Shown in pieces: positions 1 to 8,208 of a stretch of DNA of 64,000 nt (within the stretch, counting starts at the first letter, position 1; each line of letters begins with the position of its first letter). Source of the DNA: Ancylobacter sp. WKF20. GTDB lineage: Bacteria > Pseudomonadota > Alphaproteobacteria > Rhizobiales > Xanthobacteraceae. A model generated the notes under the pieces. It did no database searches and had not been told where the DNA came from. It saw nothing but the letters and a program-made list of their open reading frames with translations. Both the position numbers and the translations under genes were made by a program. The stretch is taken from the NCBI RefSeq assembly GCF_029760895.1, contig NZ_CP121679.1, positions 2,948,501 to 3,012,500 on the forward strand. Reading direction: 5' to 3'.

Positions 1-1
1 G

Positions 2-754
2 GATGCCCGCTTCATCATCGCCGCCACCCCCTCCGGCGTGACGCTGGCGCCGGAAGGCGGCGCGCACCAGTCCATCGCCACCCCGCTGATCGGCATGGCA
101 CAGGACGGGCTGGCGAGCTTCGAGCCGGCCTTTGTCGACGAACTCGCGGTCATCCTGCGGCACGGGCTGGTGAATCTTCAGGAAGAGGACGGCCAGTCGC
201 TCTATCTGCGGCTTTCCACCCGCACCATCGACCAGCCCGCGCGCACCATGAACGCGGCGCTCGCGGCCGACATCGTCAAGGGCGGCTACTGGCTGCGCCG
301 GCCGGGGCCGAACGCGCAGGTAGTCGTCGCCTATCAGGGCGCGCTGGCGCCGGAAGCCATCGAGGCGGTCGGGCTGATGGCGGAGGACCGGCGCGATGTG
401 GGCCTGCTCGCCATCACCTCGGCCGACCGGCTCCATGCCGGCTGGAACGTGGCGCAGCGGGCGCGCGAGGAAGGGGCGCCGACGCCGCCCAGCCCTGTCG
501 AGGCGCTGCTCGCCGAGGTGCCAGCGGGCTGCGCTCTGGTCACCCTTGTCGACGGCCACCCCGCGACGCTCGGCTGGCTCGGCGCCGTTCACGGGCATCG
601 CACGCGGGCGCTGGGGGTGGAGAAGTTCGGCCAGACCGGCACGCTGGTGGATATTTACCGCCATTACGGGCTGGACGCGCAGGGGATCGTGCGCGCCGCG
701 CAGGCCGTCGCGCCGGGGCGGCCCATCCGGTATCTTCGCACCGTCGGCGGTTAA
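2..754 (+). CDS. Transketolase / homodimeric pyruvate dehydrogenase E1-like protein, C-terminal part (partial)
   Basis: The reading frame is open from the first bases of the window, so the gene begins upstream and only about 250 C-terminal residues are visible. The segment has the look of the C-terminal half of a thiamine-diphosphate enzyme: a pyrimidine-binding tail (EGGAHQS near the start) followed by a transketolase C-terminal domain ending in FGQTGTLVDIYRHYGLDAQG, typical of transketolase and of homodimeric pyruvate dehydrogenase E1. The product would act on ketose phosphates or 2-oxo acids in the cytoplasm. The substrate cannot be fixed because the catalytic N-terminal domain is outside the window. 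It converges on the formate dehydrogenase gene, with a palindromic repeat and a terminator between them. Confidence 0.75.
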   Translation, partial: DARFIIAATPSGVTLAPEGGAHQSIATPLIGMAQDGLASFEPAFVDELAVILRHGLVNLQEEDGQSLYLRLSTRTIDQPARTMNAALAADIVKGGYWLRRPGPNAQVVVAYQGALAPEAIEAVGLMAEDRRDVGLLAITSADRLHAGWNVAQRAREEGAPTPPSPVEALLAEVPAGCALVTLVDGHPATLGWLGAVHGHRTRALGVEKFGQTGTLVDIYRHYGLDAQGIVRAAQAVAPGRPIRYLRTVGG

Positions 755-770
755 CGGCACCCCGCCCCAT

Positions 771-879
771 CGTCATCCCGGACGGCCGAAAGGCCGATCC
801 GGGATCGTGATACGATCCGGGATCGCGAGACGAATGGACAGCGATCCCGGCTCTCCGCTGCGCTCGGCCGGGATGACGG
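771..879. repeat. Dispersed palindromic repeat, copy A (GATCCCGG / CCGGGATGAC type)
   Basis: Intergenic element bounded by GTCATCCCGG and CCGGGATGAC, with internal GATCCGGGATCG blocks. Closely similar elements recur near 38.1, 38.4, 40.7, 41.5 and 56.5 kb, always between genes. It resembles REP-type repeats of alphaproteobacterial genomes and can fold into long hairpins. Confidence 0.75.
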
Positions 880-892
880 AGATCCATTCCGC

Positions 893-926
893 AAAAGAAA
901 GGCGCCAGCTCGCGAGGGCCGGCGCC
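893..926 (-). terminator. Rho-independent terminator downstream of fdh
   Basis: On the minus strand GGCGCCGGC pairs with GCTGGCGCC (one G-T pair) across an eight-base loop and is followed by TTTCTTTTG. It lies about 95 bases after the formate dehydrogenase stop codon and fits termination of that transcript. Confidence 0.6.
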
Positions 927-1020
927 GAGAGGAAGTTCGGGGGGCGACGGCGCCGCAGCCGGCGCCGTCAGGATTGAAGCGGGCGGCGCCGCGTCCAGCA
1001 CCGCCCGTCGAGGCGGAGGG

Positions 1021-2226
1021 TCAGCCCGCCTTCTTGAACTTCGCCGCCTCTTCCGAGCCGCCGGTGGCATTGCCCTTGGAGTAGGAATGCGCGCCGGTGC
1101 CGGCGAGCGCGCCGCCCTGCACGATCAGGTACTCGTCGCGGATCGCCCGGCCCTCGAAGAAGCATTCGAGGATCTCGCGCGTGCCCGCCGCATAGCGGGT
1201 CTGGGCGGTCAGCGAGGTGCCGGAAATGTGCGGCGTCATGCCGTTCCACTTCATCGTGCGCCAGGGGTGATCCTGCGGCGCCGGCTGCGGGAACCACACG
1301 TCGCCCGCATAGCCCGCCAGCTGCCCGCTCTCCATGGCGCGGGCGATGGCGTCGCGGTCGCACAGCTTGCCGCGCGCGGTGTTGACGATATAGGCGCCGC
1401 GCTTGAACAGCTTCAGCGTCTCGTCATTGATCATGTGCTCGGTTTCGGGGTGCAGCGGGCAGTTGAGCGTCACCACGTCGCAATGCGGGTACATCTCCTC
1501 GCGCGTGGCGTGGAAGGTGAGGTTCAGCTCCTTCTCCACCGCTTCCGGCAGGCGGTGGCGGTCGGTGTAGTGCAGCTTCACGTCGAAGGGCGCGAGGCGG
1601 CGCAGCACGGCGAGGCCGATGCGGCCGGCGGCCACGGTGCCGACGCTCATCGCTTCCAGATCATAGGAATGCGCCACGCAATCGGCGATGTTCCAGCCGC
1701 CCTTGCGGGCCCAGTCATGCGAGGGGATGTAGTTGCGCACGAGGCCGAGGATCATCATCACCACATGCTCGGCGACGCTGATCGAGTTGCAGTAGGTGAC
1801 TTCCGCCACCGTGATGTTGCGGTCGATCGCCGCCTGCAGGTCGACATGGTCCGAACCGATGCCGGCGGTGAGCGCGAGCTTGAGGTTCTTCGCCTTGGCG
1901 ATGCGCTCAGGCGTGAGATAGGCCGGCCAGAAGGGCTGGGAGATCACCACATCGGCGTCGACCAGTTCCTTCTCGAACACCGAGTTCGGGCCATCCTTGT
2001 CGGAGGTCACGACCAGCGTATGGCCCTGCGATTCCAGGTATTTGCGCAGGCCAAGCTCGCCGGAGACGGAACCCAGCAGCGTGCCGGGCGTGAAGTCGAT
2101 CGCCTTCGGCGTGGGGAGCGTCTGGCCGCCGGGATAATGGTCGATCTTCGGCAGGTCGTCGCGGGCATAGCTGGTGGGGTAGCCATCGATCGGATCGTCG
2201 TAAAGAACGCAAAGAACCTTCGCCAT
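1021..2226 (-). CDS. fdh: NAD-dependent formate dehydrogenase
   Basis: Oxidises formate to CO2 with reduction of NAD+ in the cytoplasm, the last step of C1 oxidation in methylotrophs. The 401-residue protein matches the usual length of the Pseudomonas sp. 101/Moraxella/Ancylobacter type. Visible signatures are the substrate-pocket VTYCNSISVAEH, the Rossmann motif GTVAAGRIGL followed by YTDR (an Asp giving NAD preference), LNCPLHPETEH, the catalytic-Arg segment NTARGKL and the catalytic-His segment MTPHISGTSL. It is a single-subunit enzyme of the D-2-hydroxyacid dehydrogenase fold, not a molybdenum enzyme. The start ATG is preceded by a GGAGA-type ribosome site. A LysR gene lies upstream on the same strand. 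It can oxidise formate arising from the methylated-amine pathway encoded 30 kb away. Confidence 0.96.
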   Translation of the reverse strand: MAKVLCVLYDDPIDGYPTSYARDDLPKIDHYPGGQTLPTPKAIDFTPGTLLGSVSGELGLRKYLESQGHTLVVTSDKDGPNSVFEKELVDADVVISQPFWPAYLTPERIAKAKNLKLALTAGIGSDHVDLQAAIDRNITVAEVTYCNSISVAEHVVMMILGLVRNYIPSHDWARKGGWNIADCVAHSYDLEAMSVGTVAAGRIGLAVLRRLAPFDVKLHYTDRHRLPEAVEKELNLTFHATREEMYPHCDVVTLNCPLHPETEHMINDETLKLFKRGAYIVNTARGKLCDRDAIARAMESGQLAGYAGDVWFPQPAPQDHPWRTMKWNGMTPHISGTSLTAQTRYAAGTREILECFFEGRAIRDEYLIVQGGALAGTGAHSYSKGNATGGSEEAAKFKKAG

Positions 2227-2485
2227 GGGGGCGTCTCCTCTCCTGGGGTAAGCGGGGACGCTTCCGCCGTGCGCACGGCAGACCCTTCAAGCCATCACGG
2301 ACTTAGGTACCGGCAGGCGCTCCAGCTTGCCGCTGGATCGGAGCGCTGTGCGGCGGGCATCCTCCACATCGGCCGGATCAGCTCTGCGAACCGCCCCGGA
2401 CCAATGGGGAGAGACTGCCCGCCGGAGCGCTGGCGCGCAAATCGAAAGGAAGCAACGATTGATAGACGGCGCCGATGAAGAACGT

Positions 2486-3412
2486 CTATTTCAAATCAGT
2501 CTCAAGTAAATCTGCATCTCCAGCCGCGCCATTCCGCCAAGAACGGGCGAATTTCAGCAAAGCGCCGGCCACAGGACTGAGCGGATCGCGCTCCGTCAGC
2601 ACCAGACCCACCGGCTGTACATGGACGGGATCGACCAGCGGCACGGCGACGAGATCGCCGGCGTCGCCAAGACCACGGAAACTCGCCTCCGGCACGATGC
2701 TGGTCCACGGCCCGCGCCGCACGAAAGACCACACGCCCATGAAGGAGTTGGTCTCGATCGCCGGCTGCGAGGCGAGTCCGGCCTCCGCCATCACATGATC
2801 GATGATGCGGCGGTTCTGCATGTCCGGCGTGAGCAGGCAGAGCGGCTGCCGGGCGGCCTCCTCCCAGCGCAGCGAGCGGCGCCGCGCCAACGGCTCCCCC
2901 GCCCGCGTCACGAAGACATAGCGCTCGACATAGAGCGGCAGCCGGCGCACCCGGTTCAGTGGCTCGTTTTCCAGATAGGTGATGCCGGCATCGAGATCGA
3001 GCTCGTCGAGCCCCCGCTGGATCGCCGCCGAGCTCAGCGTGAGCATCTGCACCTTCACCTCGGGAAAGCGGTCGCGGAATGGCGCCAGCAGCGCGGGCGC
3101 GGCGGCGGTGGCGGCCGGGATGGCGCCGAGCCGCAGCGTGCCGGAGAGCCGCGCCCCGGTCTCCGCCCGCTCCTGCCGCAGGCTCTCATAATCCGCCGCG
3201 ATCTGCCGCGCCCAGGCCAGCACGCGCTCGCCCTGCGCGGTGAAGCCGAGAAAGCGATGGCCACGCACCACGATGGGCAGCCCCAGCTCCTCCTCCAGCT
3301 TGCGGATGCCGGCGGAAAGCGTGGGCTGAGTGACGTTGCAGGCCTGCGCGGCGCGGCCGAAATGCTTCTCGCGCGAGAGCGCGACGAGATAATGCATCTG
3401 GCGGACGAACAT
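2486..3412 (-). CDS. LysR-family transcriptional regulator
   Basis: A 308-residue LysR protein. The N-terminal winged helix is at residues 1-60 (HFGRAAQACNVTQPTLSAGIRKLEEELG), followed by a linker helix and a two-lobed effector-binding domain at about 90-295. It lies about 260 bases upstream of fdh on the same strand, an arrangement known for regulators of formate dehydrogenase, so fdh is the natural target. The effector is not evident from sequence; formate or another C1 compound is an inference. Confidence 0.9.
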   Translation of the reverse strand: MFVRQMHYLVALSREKHFGRAAQACNVTQPTLSAGIRKLEEELGLPIVVRGHRFLGFTAQGERVLAWARQIAADYESLRQERAETGARLSGTLRLGAIPAATAAAPALLAPFRDRFPEVKVQMLTLSSAAIQRGLDELDLDAGITYLENEPLNRVRRLPLYVERYVFVTRAGEPLARRRSLRWEEAARQPLCLLTPDMQNRRIIDHVMAEAGLASQPAIETNSFMGVWSFVRRGPWTSIVPEASFRGLGDAGDLVAVPLVDPVHVQPVGLVLTERDPLSPVAGALLKFARSWRNGAAGDADLLETDLK

Positions 3413-3463
3413 GGGCGCGCTCCGGGGGCGAGGTGCGGTGAGGCGACAGGCCGGCGCGCCCTT

Positions 3464-4363
3464 TTATTCCTTTTCGGATACAGCTTTCAAATAGACCTTG
3501 AGCCGGCGGCGGAAGGCGCGGGGCGTCTCGGCGAACAGCCTTCGGTGCAGCCGCAGCGCGGAGAGCACCAGCCGGGCCTGCCGCGCGGCGATGGCATCGG
3601 CCAGCGGCTGACGCCAGCTTTGCCGCCCTGCCGGCAAAGCGGCGAGTTCGGCGGCGAGCACGGCGAGGTCCTGATGCTTGCCGAGCTTGTCGCGCAGCCT
3701 TTGCAGCTCAGCCACCCACACCTTGCCGAGCGCCGGCCAGGCCTCGCTCACCAGCTCCATCTGGTAGCGCTGCGCCACCACCGCCTTGCGCAGCTCATGC
3801 AGGCTCTCGGGATCGCCGGGATCGATCGAGCGGACAAGCCGCCGGCCGCGGGCATATTCATCGCGCAGGGCACGCAGCAGCGCGGATCGGTCCATGCGGG
3901 CGGCAAAACGCGGCCCCGCCTCCCGGCAGGCGGCAACGAGAGCGGTAAGATCCTCCCGGTGCGGCGCAAGCCCCACCGCCTCATGCGCGCCGCCGGCCGC
4001 CAGCGCCCGGGCCGCCGCGCGATGCGCCGCTGGCGTGAGGTATGATTTTGCCGCGAGATCGGTCAGCGCGTCCCGCCGCGCCTGCGTGTCACGCGCCCCG
4101 GCCAGCCGGCGCGCCGCCTCCCCCAGCGCCGCGCGCAACGCCTTGGCCTCGCCGCGATGCTCGCCGCCGATCAGCCGCAGCAGCGCCCGCAGCCGCTTGA
4201 ACGCCTTGCGCAGCTCATGCACCGCCCGCACCGGGTCTTCCAGCCCCAAAGCCGCCTCCGCCTCCCCGGCGGCCTGGGCGAACGGACCCGCGAACACCGT
4301 GAGAGAGGGCGCTGGCGGCAGGGTATCAGCGGACGCAGGGCGGCCATGCACAGTTTCGCTCAT
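3464..4363 (-). CDS. CHAD domain protein
   Basis: Helical protein with two copies of the conserved histidine/arginine alpha-hairpin of CHAD domains: VHELRKAFKRLRALLRL near residue 45 and LHELRKAVVAQRYQME near residue 190. CHAD domains bind polyphosphate and often accompany CYTH phosphatases; no CYTH domain is fused or adjacent here. The ATG at 4363 is preferred because AAGGA sits nine bases upstream. An in-frame ATG at 4432 would add 23 residues with no domain content. Cellular role unknown; association with polyphosphate granules is inferred from the family. Confidence 0.8.
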   Translation of the reverse strand: MSETVHGRPASADTLPPAPSLTVFAGPFAQAAGEAEAALGLEDPVRAVHELRKAFKRLRALLRLIGGEHRGEAKALRAALGEAARRLAGARDTQARRDALTDLAAKSYLTPAAHRAAARALAAGGAHEAVGLAPHREDLTALVAACREAGPRFAARMDRSALLRALRDEYARGRRLVRSIDPGDPESLHELRKAVVAQRYQMELVSEAWPALGKVWVAELQRLRDKLGKHQDLAVLAAELAALPAGRQSWRQPLADAIAARQARLVLSALRLHRRLFAETPRAFRRRLKVYLKAVSEKE

Positions 4364-4515
4364 CTCGCTTTGTCCTTGCGGCGCAACGGTTTGGCGGCCA
4401 TCTTGGCACAGGCTGCGACGGCGCGATGACAAAAACGACGCTGCCCCCCTTTCAATTGCCCATGCGGATTGCTAGATACCCGGCGTCGGCGGCGCCCTGG
4501 TGCCCCCGGCTCTGA

Positions 4516-4592
<77 letters not shown>

Positions 4593-4602
4593 AAACAGCG
4601 AC

Positions 4603-4636
4603 AAAACCCGCAGCCTCGGCTGCGGGTTTTGTTGTT
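4603..4636 (+). terminator. Rho-independent terminator of tRNA-fMet
   Basis: AAAACCCGCAGC and GCTGCGGGTTTT form a perfect 12-bp stem with a CTCG loop, followed by GTTGTTTT, eleven bases after the tRNA CCA end. Confidence 0.9.
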
Positions 4637-5260
4637 TTAACGGCCCTGCCCGGCGCCTGGCGCTCGGTCCATGCGAGGATGGTGCGACGTTCGCCATGCG
4701 ATGCCGCGAACATTTCGCCCCGCTCCTGGACGGGCATCAGCACGATCCGCTCGATCAGCATCCGCAAAACTTACGCTGCCTGAGGCCTATCCTCTGGCCT
4801 GTTCAACGCATGGGGCAGGGTCGCGACCTTGCTCGCCTAGATGGCGGCGGCCCTTGCCAGATGTCCCGAACAGTTGTGCCGCTGCCGCAAGCTCAGCCTG
4901 ACTCCAGAACTGCACTGGCGGTCCCGCCATGGTGATTTCCCGGCCTCGGACCAAATGTCTAAGGGCTCCTGCGGATAGGCCGTGACCGGCTGAGGCCATA
5001 AACATGGCCCTGCAACGAGCAACAGCTGCGGACATCGTCGCGACACATGGACCCCGGTTTCACAGAGTTCTGAGGGGGCATGCGCCATACTAGGTTGGCG
5101 CTTATTCCCTCGCTTCTGCCGCGCTCGTCACGGACCAAGCGCATCATCATCGCCATTCGATCACGCGCCCGTGGCCTTCCGGCCGTGCGGTCTGCCGTGC
5201 CTTGCGCCGTGCCCGTGCGGTGCGCCGTTATCGAGAGACCCGGCCAACGGAGCCGCCAAG
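4637..5260. other. Intergenic stretch with no convincing gene; possible recombinase remnant
   Basis: About 620 bases between the tRNA terminator and cydA. Several short frames are open but none has a good start, ribosome site or recognisable product. On the minus strand at 4637-4767 a short frame reads LIERIVLMPVQ..., faintly like the C-terminal LIDRIVLTP segment of large serine recombinases, cut off upstream by a stop codon. If real it is a dead fragment of an element once inserted beside the tRNA. The cydA promoter must lie at the right-hand end, but no clear -35/-10 pair is seen. Confidence 0.4.
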
Positions 5261-6838
5261 ATGGAACTCAACGTCGTCGATCTGTCGCGTCTGCAATTCG
5301 CGATGACCGCGCTCTACCACTTCCTGTTCGTCCCGCTCACCCTCGGCCTCTCCATGCTGCTCGGCATCATGGAGACCGTCTATGTGATGACAGGGCGGCC
5401 GATCTGGCGCCAGATGACCAAATTCTGGGGCACGCTGTTCGGCATCAACTTCGTGCTCGGCGTCTCCACCGGCATCGTCATGGAATTCCAGTTCGGCATG
5501 AACTGGAGCTATTACAGCCATTATGTCGGCGACATATTCGGCGCGCCGCTGGCCATTGAAGGGCTGATGGCCTTCTTCCTGGAGGCGACCTTCGTCGGCC
5601 TGTTCTTCTTCGGTTGGGACAAGCTTTCCAGGCTCGGCCATCTCGTCGCCACCTGGTGCGTGGCGATCGGCTCGAACCTGTCGGCGCTGTGGATCCTGAT
5701 CGCCAATGGCTGGATGCAGAACCCCACGGGCTCGGCCTTCAACCCGCAGACCATGCGCATGGAGGTGAGCGACTTCTACGCCGTGTTGATGAACCCAGTG
5801 GCGCAGGCGAAGTTCGTCCATACCGTTTCGGCCGGCTATGTCACCGCCTCGCTCTTCGTGCTCGGAGTCTCCGCCTGGTACGTGCTGAAGGGCCGGCATA
5901 TCGAACTCGCCAAGCGCTCCATGACGGTCGCCGCCTCCTTCGGCCTCGCCGCCTCGCTCTCCGTGGTCGTGCTGGGCGACGAGAGCGGCTATCTCACCAC
6001 CGAGCACCAGAAGATGAAGCTCGCCGCCATCGAGGCGATGTGGGAGACCGAGCCGGCGCCGGCCGCCTTCACCCTGTTCGGCCTGCCGAGCAATGAGGAC
6101 CGCGAGACCCATTACGCGGTGCGCATTCCGTGGATGATGGGCCTGATCGCAACCCGCTCGCTCGACACCACCGTGCCTGGCATCGACGAGCTGGTCGGCC
6201 AGGCGCAGGACCGGATCAATAGCGGCCTTGTCGCCTTCGACGCCCTGCAGAAGATCCGCGCCACGGCGCCGGGCGCACCCATCGACCCGGCCGTGCAGAA
6301 GGCCTTTGAGGATCACGGGGCCGATCTCGGCTACGCGCTGCTGCTGAAGCGCCATGTCGACGATCCCCGCACCGCCACGCCGCAGCAGATCACCGCCGCG
6401 GCCTGGGACACGGTGCCGAGCGTACCGACGCTGTTCTGGTCGTTCCGCGTCATGGTCGGGCTCGGCTTCTTCTTCATCCTGCTGACCGGCACCTTCTTCC
6501 TGCTCTCGGCGCGGCGCAGTCTCGATCGTTACCGCCCGCTGCTCTGGCTCGCCGTGCTCGCCATCCCGCTGCCCTGGGTCGCGGCGGAAATGGGCTGGGT
6601 GGTGGCGGAGATCGGCCGCCAGCCCTGGATCATCGAAGGTGTGCTGCCCACCGCCGCCGCCGTCTCGAATCTCGGCGCGGCCACGGTGCTGACGACCATT
6701 CTCGGCTTCGCGGCGATCTACACCGTGCTCATCATCATCGAGATGGCGCTGATGATCCGCGCCATTCGCAAGGGGCCGGAGCCGGACGATACGCCGGAAG
6801 CCGCCCTCCTTCCCGCCCATCTCGTCGCCGCGGAGTGA
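5261..6838 (+). CDS. cydA: Cytochrome bd ubiquinol oxidase subunit I
   Basis: Heme-bearing subunit of the bd-type terminal oxidase of the inner membrane, which oxidises quinol and reduces O2 without pumping protons. The 525-residue length and the long Q-loop (GDESGYLTTEHQKMKLAAIEA... and LGYALLLKR) match the E. coli-like long form rather than the shorter cyanide-insensitive CioA. His20 (ALYHFLF) corresponds to the high-spin heme ligand, and GRQPW near residue 450 is the family signature. The ATG at 5261 gives the canonical N-terminus; the frame is open 30 codons further upstream but that part is not conserved-looking. It is followed after four bases by cydB. Confidence 0.96.
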   Translation: MELNVVDLSRLQFAMTALYHFLFVPLTLGLSMLLGIMETVYVMTGRPIWRQMTKFWGTLFGINFVLGVSTGIVMEFQFGMNWSYYSHYVGDIFGAPLAIEGLMAFFLEATFVGLFFFGWDKLSRLGHLVATWCVAIGSNLSALWILIANGWMQNPTGSAFNPQTMRMEVSDFYAVLMNPVAQAKFVHTVSAGYVTASLFVLGVSAWYVLKGRHIELAKRSMTVAASFGLAASLSVVVLGDESGYLTTEHQKMKLAAIEAMWETEPAPAAFTLFGLPSNEDRETHYAVRIPWMMGLIATRSLDTTVPGIDELVGQAQDRINSGLVAFDALQKIRATAPGAPIDPAVQKAFEDHGADLGYALLLKRHVDDPRTATPQQITAAAWDTVPSVPTLFWSFRVMVGLGFFFILLTGTFFLLSARRSLDRYRPLLWLAVLAIPLPWVAAEMGWVVAEIGRQPWIIEGVLPTAAAVSNLGAATVLTTILGFAAIYTVLIIIEMALMIRAIRKGPEPDDTPEAALLPAHLVAAE

Positions 6839-6842
6839 GGCC

Positions 6843-8000
6843 ATGATCCTCCATACCCTCATCGACTATGACGTCCTGCGCGTTGTCTGGTGGCTGCTGC
6901 TTGGCGTGCTGCTGATCGGCTTTGCCATCATGGACGGGTTCGACCTCGGCACGGCCACGCTGCTGCCCTTCGTCGCCCGCACCGATCTCGAACGGCGCAC
7001 GGTCATCAACGCCATCGGGCCCACCTGGGAAGGCAATCAGGTGTGGCTGATCCTCGGCGGCGGCGCCATCTTCGCCGCCTGGCCGCCGCTCTACGCCGTG
7101 TCCTTCTCCGGCTTCTACCTCGCCATGTTCGCCATCCTGTTCGCGCTGATCCTGCGCCCGGTCGGCTTCAAGTACCGCTCGAAGCGCGAGAGCGCGGCCT
7201 GGCGGGCGGGCTGGGACTGGGCGCTGTTCGTCGGCGGGCTGGTGCCGGCGCTGGTGATGGGCGTCGCGGTCGGCAACGTCTTGCAGGGCGTGCCCTTCCA
7301 CCTCGATGGCGATTTGCGCATCTTCTATGACGGCACGACTCTGTTCGAGCTGCTGAACCCCTATGGCCTGCTCGCCGGCCTTCTGTCCGTCGCCATGCTG
7401 GTGATGCACGGCGCGGGCTGGATCGAGCTGAAGACGGACGGCGTCATCGCCGCCCGCGCCCGCACGCTCGGCTCGCTGGCGGCGCTCGTCACCCTCGTCC
7501 TGTTCATCCTCGGCGGCGTGTGGCTCTGGTTCGGCATTGCCGGCTATGAATTCACCAGCGCCATCGTCACCACCGGCCCATCCAACCCGCTCGCCAAGAC
7601 GGTGGCGCAGGCGCCGGGCGTGTGGTTCGCCAATTACGCTGCGCATCCCTGGATGTGGATCGCGCCCGTCATGGGCCTTGCCGGCGCGCTGGGCAGCTTC
7701 ATCCTGCTGCGGGCCAACAAGGGCGGCTTTGCCTGGCTGATGAGCTCAGTGTCGATCTTCGGCATCATCGCGACGGTGGGGCTGTCCATGTTCCCCTTCA
7801 TCCTGCCGTCCTCGATCGACCCGCGCTCCAGCCTCACCGTGTGGGACGCCTCCTCGAGCCATCTCACCCTGTTCATCATGCTGGTCTGCGCGCTGATCTT
7901 CGTGCCGATCATCCTCGCCTATACGAGCTGGGTCTACAAAGTGCTCTGGGGCAAGGTGGACGTGCAGGCGATCGCCAAAGACACCGGTCACGCCTACTGA
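6843..8000 (+). CDS. cydB: Cytochrome bd ubiquinol oxidase subunit II
   Basis: A 385-residue membrane protein that pairs with CydA. It has the CydB N-terminus (LRVVWWLLLGVLLIGFAIMDGFDLG) and the conserved GPTWEGNQVWLI segment, with eight or nine predicted membrane helices. It starts four bases after cydA and is followed by cydX, making a three-gene operon. The CydDC heme/thiol exporter usually needed for assembly is not in this window. Confidence 0.96.
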   Translation: MILHTLIDYDVLRVVWWLLLGVLLIGFAIMDGFDLGTATLLPFVARTDLERRTVINAIGPTWEGNQVWLILGGGAIFAAWPPLYAVSFSGFYLAMFAILFALILRPVGFKYRSKRESAAWRAGWDWALFVGGLVPALVMGVAVGNVLQGVPFHLDGDLRIFYDGTTLFELLNPYGLLAGLLSVAMLVMHGAGWIELKTDGVIAARARTLGSLAALVTLVLFILGGVWLWFGIAGYEFTSAIVTTGPSNPLAKTVAQAPGVWFANYAAHPWMWIAPVMGLAGALGSFILLRANKGGFAWLMSSVSIFGIIATVGLSMFPFILPSSIDPRSSLTVWDASSSHLTLFIMLVCALIFVPIILAYTSWVYKVLWGKVDVQAIAKDTGHAY

Positions 8001-8017
8001 AAGAAGGAAGACACGTC

Positions 8018-8158
8018 ATGTGGTACTTCGCCTGGATCCTCGGCCTGCCGCTCGCGGCTGCCTTCGCCGTGCTCAACGCGATGTGGTACGAGCTGATGGA
8101 CGACGCCGCCCGCAAGGATCGCCCCCAAGCGGCGCCGGCGTCCCTGAAGGTGCGCTGA
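8018..8158 (+). CDS. cydX: Small subunit of cytochrome bd oxidase (CydX/YbgT family)
   Basis: A 46-residue single-span protein starting MWYFAWILGLPLAAAFAVLN, the classic CydX N-terminus, followed by a charged cytoplasmic tail. CydX stabilises the bd oxidase heme sites. The ATG follows the cydB stop by 17 bases, with AGAAGGAAG as ribosome site. Confidence 0.93.
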   Translation: MWYFAWILGLPLAAAFAVLNAMWYELMDDAARKDRPQAAPASLKVR

Positions 8159-8208
8159 CCGGACCTCGAAGCCGGTCCTCGGGTGGCCCGGGATGTGTGC
8201 CGCCTCGA

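Noticed and set aside
5228..6862. Minus-strand open frame opposite cydA
   Set aside because: Antisense to a conserved oxidase gene, with a composition typical of shadow frames.
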